Positions 60,452 through 64,000 of a DNA stretch of 64,000 nt are shown piece by piece. Position numbers and translations under genes: made by a program. The notes below the pieces were generated by a model. It was not told the DNA's origin, searched no databases, and saw only the letters and a program-made list of their open reading frames with translations. Each line of letters opens with the position of its first letter. Within the stretch, counting starts at the first letter, position 1. Source of the stretch: Buxus sempervirens. Lineage: Eukaryota > Streptophyta > Magnoliopsida > Buxales > Buxaceae. Where the stretch lies: positions 41,843,949-41,907,948 of the forward strand of contig OX387182.1 of the NCBI GenBank assembly GCA_947561395.2. The letters are read 5' to 3'.

Positions 60452-62791
60452 TGTAATGCCCTGAACCTGGGTCAGTGCAAACTGGCACCCATCCTAAACC
60501 CGGTTCGCTACTGTAACAACTCGAATTCAGTTCAACAACCAAATCCAAGGTGTTACTGGCCCATATCAAATACAACATCAATAATATACTAGACAATAGA
60601 ATTAAATAATCCATTCACTTTATTATACTATCAGAGTGCGGAAACAAGTATGTGTGGAAGTGTAGTCTAAAATCCTCAAATAAGCATTAAAGTTAATCAT
60701 CAACATTAATATCCAAGTCTGGTAAAAATAAAAGGTCACTATCTCTCTCATCTCTCTAATACATCAAACCAAATGAATAATAGTCTAATCAAAGAAACTA
60801 AGTCTATATCAATCCTCCACCTCAAACAATATCCGGATAAAAGTAATCCTCCGGTGAATCCTCAGCTACCTCTCCCTGGAAATCACTATGATCCCCCTCT
60901 TGTGTATCAGCTAAAAATGAAATAAAAATTGGGTGAGATACAAATATCCCAGTAGGTAACACATGCATGATTAAACAGTTAATATAAGTAAAATAACAGT
61001 TCATGTACGATTAAGCAATATCGACTAATCAGGCTCGTATAATCATTTGTATCATTCATGAATACAAAACAGTATAATAAACAGTTCTAAAGATGAATTT
61101 CAGTAAGTTCTATTATAAGAATCCAATATCAAAATCAATAACATAATTCATACTTCGCTAGGATGCACTAAACAATCACATCTGACTAATGTCTCAATCA
61201 TATGCCTCCAGCATGTATACAATAATAATAAGTGTTTGTGATTTCAGTGTCATTGTAGAACTCACAAAGATAGATAAACCTTTTGAGATGATTCTCGACC
61301 AATCTCTATACCACCGTACGGCTTAGGAGCAATGCTACTAATTATAACCAAGTCCCATGCAGCGCAGCTTAGACAAGAGCCGTAGTCACTGACTTATTGC
61401 ACAAGCACCCATCAGAGTTGGCATGTACCACCAGTATGCAGCACCAGAATCAATACATGGAGATGGTCGCTTATTCACATGTACAGGGAATCACCAGCGG
61501 CTCACCGGGGTGTCCCTCCAAACATAGGACCTTCTCAGACAAACTAACTTGCAAAGGAAGCGCGTCGCACAAGGGAGAAACTCAACCCAAATGACATATC
61601 CCTCAACTATCTAGCAACAACTATGGATCTATAACCAGCTATGCCCACTAGACTCCAAAATTCCCTAAAATATAATATTTCTATAAGGGTTGGTGCCTAG
61701 CGGCATATAAAGGTTAAATCTGTCAATTACTTCAATATTCGGGTCATCTGAGTTTTGAATTCTCTTTATGTAATTTTCTGGTTTATGGTGTAATTTAAAA
61801 GATGTTCTAGTAAGTAAATAATAGTTAGGTTTTCCAAAACCTAGATTTCTCAATTACTTTCAAAGTTTGGCAACTAATGTCCTAAATATCTTCCTAATTT
61901 ATTTTTCTGTAAAACAGGGAATTAGATAATTTATTTTGGTCTTAAAATATCTTAGTTAATCATTAAAATTGTCTAAAAATAGTTTGGAATTGAATCAGGT
62001 TCGAAATTACGAAAATCTGCAAATTCTGCACAGAGCGCCTAGGATCACTCAGGATCGCCTCGGCGGTCTGTGGTTAGCGGTAGTTCAAAACAGGTCGCCG
62101 ATGATAAGTCTTCCAGCGGTCTAAAATTTATAACTAGTGCCGAGGATCGCCGAGCACAGTCGAGGTCAGCAGTCTCCCAAAAACGAACAGAAACAGTTTC
62201 AAAACGTGATTTTTCTCGTCCAATATCATTCTAACATATTTATAACATGGTTATCAAACTAAATACATCAATATATCTCATAAAAACATGCTTTTGCGAT
62301 TAAACAAACGTAAATACAAATCAATAGAACAAAACCGTGTCACCTACCTCTTTCCATGATTGTTTCTCCTTCTCTCTCTAAATAATGATTCTCACAGGCA
62401 CGAGGTACTCCCTAGGTGATTAAAACGTAAGCCAACACCCTTCCTTCTTCCTCGTCTTCTCTTCCTCCTTAGTCAGTCGCTCACGGTTTGGTTTGTCGCT
62501 TGCGGCTAACAATACCAATGAGAATACAAGAATTATACGATTATGGTATTAAGCTTATTATTTATATCTCTTGATCCCATGTAGCTCACATGTAAACTTT
62601 CCTATACACACTTCCCAATCAAAACACATACCTCGATATCTCATGATCGAACAGTCAGATCTGCGTCCAACTCTGGATCTCCACTAATTATATCATCCCC
62701 TACATTAATAAAATATTTCCATTAATTATAACTCTCAAGAATATTATTTATTAATTTATTTTATTATTTAAGGAAAATTCAGGATTTTACA
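60452..62791 (-). mobile_element. 3' LTR of a family A chromodomain gypsy element (2340 bp)
   Basis: On the minus strand it starts TGTAAAATCCTGAATTTTCC (62791), just after a polypurine tract, and ends CAGGGCATTACA (60452). The same family occurs at 13194-18843 (solo) and 1-1992. The pol frame at 62816-64000 lies immediately upstream, so this is a 3' LTR with its element attached; the 5' LTR lies beyond the window. The right duplication would be 60447-60451 (ACTTA on the plus strand). It contains the uninterrupted CACTA target at 61822-61824. Confidence 0.93.
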
Positions 62792-62803
62792 TCCTCCCCT
62801 CCT
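62792..62803 (-). promoter_or_regulatory. polypurine tract of the family A element
   Basis: AGGAGGGGAGGA on the minus strand, touching the LTR start TGTAAAATCC. It primes plus-strand DNA synthesis in LTR retrotransposons and fixes the LTR border. Confidence 0.88.
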
Positions 62804-62815
62804 AAAAGAAAATTT

Positions 62816-64000
62816 TCATCCTCGAAATTTACCTTGTGATTCTGGAAATAGGTTAGGATACTTTCTCTGCATTTCCGATTCCAATTCCCAAGTAGCCTCC
62901 TCAGTTGTGTTGTTCTGCCAGAGTACTTTCACAAGTGGAATCACTTTAGTACGAAGAACCTGCTCCTTCCTGTCCAAAATCTCAACTGGATGTTCCTCAT
63001 AAGTCAAGTCCCATCGCACTACTATCGGCTCATGCTGAATGATATGAGGAGGGTCATGCACGTACTTCCTCAACATAGAAACATGGAATACGTCATGAAC
63101 TCCTTCCAGCTGTGTAGGCAAAACCAATTTGTATGCTACTGGTCCCACTGTACCCTTAATCTCAAATGGACCTATATATCTTGGAGCCAACTTGCCTTTC
63201 TTTCCAAATCTCTTAATTCCACGAGATGGAGATATCTTCAGAAATACAAAATCACCAACTTCAAAATGCAAATCTCTCCTTCTGGTATCTGCATAACTCT
63301 TCTGACGACTCTGGGCTGTAAGCATGTTCTGCCTAATCTGATTTACCTTCTCAATGCTATCCTGTACAATCTGCGGCCCAATAAGTTGCCTTTCTCCAAC
63401 TTCCACCCAGCACACTGGGGATCTACATGGTCTGCCATAAAGCACCTCAAATGATGCCATCTGAATACTCGCCTGATAGCTGTTATTATAGGCAAACTTC
63501 ACCAATGGTAGGTGTTGATTCCAACTGCCTCCCCAATCCATAACACAACATCTCAGCATATCTTTCAATGTCTGAATGGTATGCTCAGACTGTCCATCTG
63601 TCTGAGGATGATAGTTGGTGCTGAAATTAAGCTTAGTTCCTAAGGCTGCCTGAAATGCAAGCCAAAAGCGTGCCGTGAATCGTGCATCTCTATCAGACAC
63701 TATGGAAACTTGAACTCCATGAAGTCTCACTATCTCCTTGACATATAGTTCAGCCAAAGACTTCAACTGCTGCGTAGTGCTAATAGGCAAGAAATGTGCT
63801 GACTTAGTCAGTCTATCCACAACAACCCAAATAGCATCTTCTTTCTCTGCTGTCAATGGTAACCCAGATACAAAATCCATGGTCACATGCTCCCACTTCC
63901 ATTCTGGAATAGGAAGTGACTGAAGTAAACTAGGCGGTTTCCAATGTTCAGCCTTCACTTGCTGGCATATCAAGCACTTTGCAACATACTCTGCAATTTC
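62816..64000 (-). CDS. Ty3/gypsy pol, C-terminal part: integrase with chromodomain (Tekay/Del-like), partial
   Basis: Open without a stop from the window end to TAG at 62816-62818 (about 394 codons); the true start lies outside. It begins in the integrase zinc segment (AKCLICQQVKAEH), then the core with EHVTMDFVSGLP (Asp), VSIVSDRDARFTARFW (Asp) and YHPQTDGQSEHTIQTLKDML (Glu), so the DD35E triad is complete. Next are the GPY/F-like APRYIGPFEI, HDVFHVSMLRKYV, and a chromodomain (EEHPVEILDRKEQVLR, then VKVLWQNNTTEEATWELE) that steers insertion to particular chromatin. The chromodomain with a 2.3 kb LTR suggests the Tekay/Del lineage. This is the least damaged retroelement in the window. Confidence 0.92.
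   Translation of the reverse strand, partial: EIAEYVAKCLICQQVKAEHWKPPSLLQSLPIPEWKWEHVTMDFVSGLPLTAEKEDAIWVVVDRLTKSAHFLPISTTQQLKSLAELYVKEIVRLHGVQVSIVSDRDARFTARFWLAFQAALGTKLNFSTNYHPQTDGQSEHTIQTLKDMLRCCVMDWGGSWNQHLPLVKFAYNNSYQASIQMASFEVLYGRPCRSPVCWVEVGERQLIGPQIVQDSIEKVNQIRQNMLTAQSRQKSYADTRRRDLHFEVGDFVFLKISPSRGIKRFGKKGKLAPRYIGPFEIKGTVGPVAYKLVLPTQLEGVHDVFHVSMLRKYVHDPPHIIQHEPIVVRWDLTYEEHPVEILDRKEQVLRTKVIPLVKVLWQNNTTEEATWELESEMQRKYPNLFPESQGKFRG

Noticed and set aside
62990..63923. Plus-strand frames opposite the family A pol
   Set aside because: They are antisense shadows of the integrase-chromodomain frame.
1..64000. tRNA, rRNA or organelle-derived sequence
   Set aside because: No stretch with tRNA A/B boxes in a cloverleaf context, rRNA core or organellar gene was recognised on reading through the window; this was not an exhaustive computed search.

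Overview
This is nuclear DNA of a flowering plant, probably a eudicot with a large, repeat-rich genome; the species cannot be named from the sequence. The plant assignment rests on one intact CC-NB-LRR immune receptor gene, on plant lineages of LTR retrotransposons (a Tat-type Ty3/gypsy element with a second RNase H, a chromodomain Ty3/gypsy element with long LTRs, and a Ty1/copia remnant), on a plant L1-type LINE whose ORF2 ends in RNase H, and on a CACTA DNA transposon. The only gene that looks complete and functional is the receptor (5620-8442, minus strand). Nearly everything else is transposon sequence stacked inside transposon sequence.

Layout. 1-2867: remains of two long LTRs. 2868-9733: low-copy DNA holding the receptor gene, an (AT)n tract and a possible terminal exon. 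9734-10698: a 5'-truncated LINE with its target duplication, then a MITE-like element with 45-48 bp inverted ends. 11998-20081: an inverted long solo LTR (target duplication ATGTC) containing another solo LTR (13194-18843, ACTCG), which contains a CACTA element (14164-16297, CTA) and a short solo-LTR-like element (16597-17759, TCCTA). 20087-21584: copia RNase H remnant plus its 3' LTR. 22061-23156: copia-type LTR. 23809-31580: an inverted solo LTR splitting a possible host exon; it holds another LTR (25025-29758), which holds a third (27076-29405, CTTAA). About 31878 to 60451: a decayed Tat-type gypsy element split by four separate solo LTRs (33710-36023, 37413-40971, 41607-52694, 56924-59307). 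The third of these contains an L1 LINE (about 42500-51110), itself split by another solo LTR (45324-48421, CTATC). 60452-64000: 3' LTR and 3' end of pol of a chromodomain gypsy element that runs off the window.

The LTRs fall into families that I label A (2.3 kb, TGTAAAA...TTACA; the only one with attached coding sequence), B (2.3-2.4 kb, TGTAAGACCC...GGGGCGTTACA), C (2.3 kb), D (3.1-3.6 kb, TGTGCGC...GGTGCTTACA) and a short one. Exact or near-exact 5-bp duplications define most borders, so the order of insertion can be read directly. Solo LTRs far outnumber elements with internal sequence, which points to frequent LTR-LTR recombination.

The most interesting non-standard signals are: (i) an array of four hairpins with the same loop but different stems in the family B LTR, kept in two copies; (ii) a similar ladder of CCGG hairpins in family C; (iii) a tandem module of varying copy number at the 3' end of family D; (iv) an exact empty site for the CACTA insertion elsewhere in the same window; and (v) a possible host exon interrupted by a three-level LTR nest.
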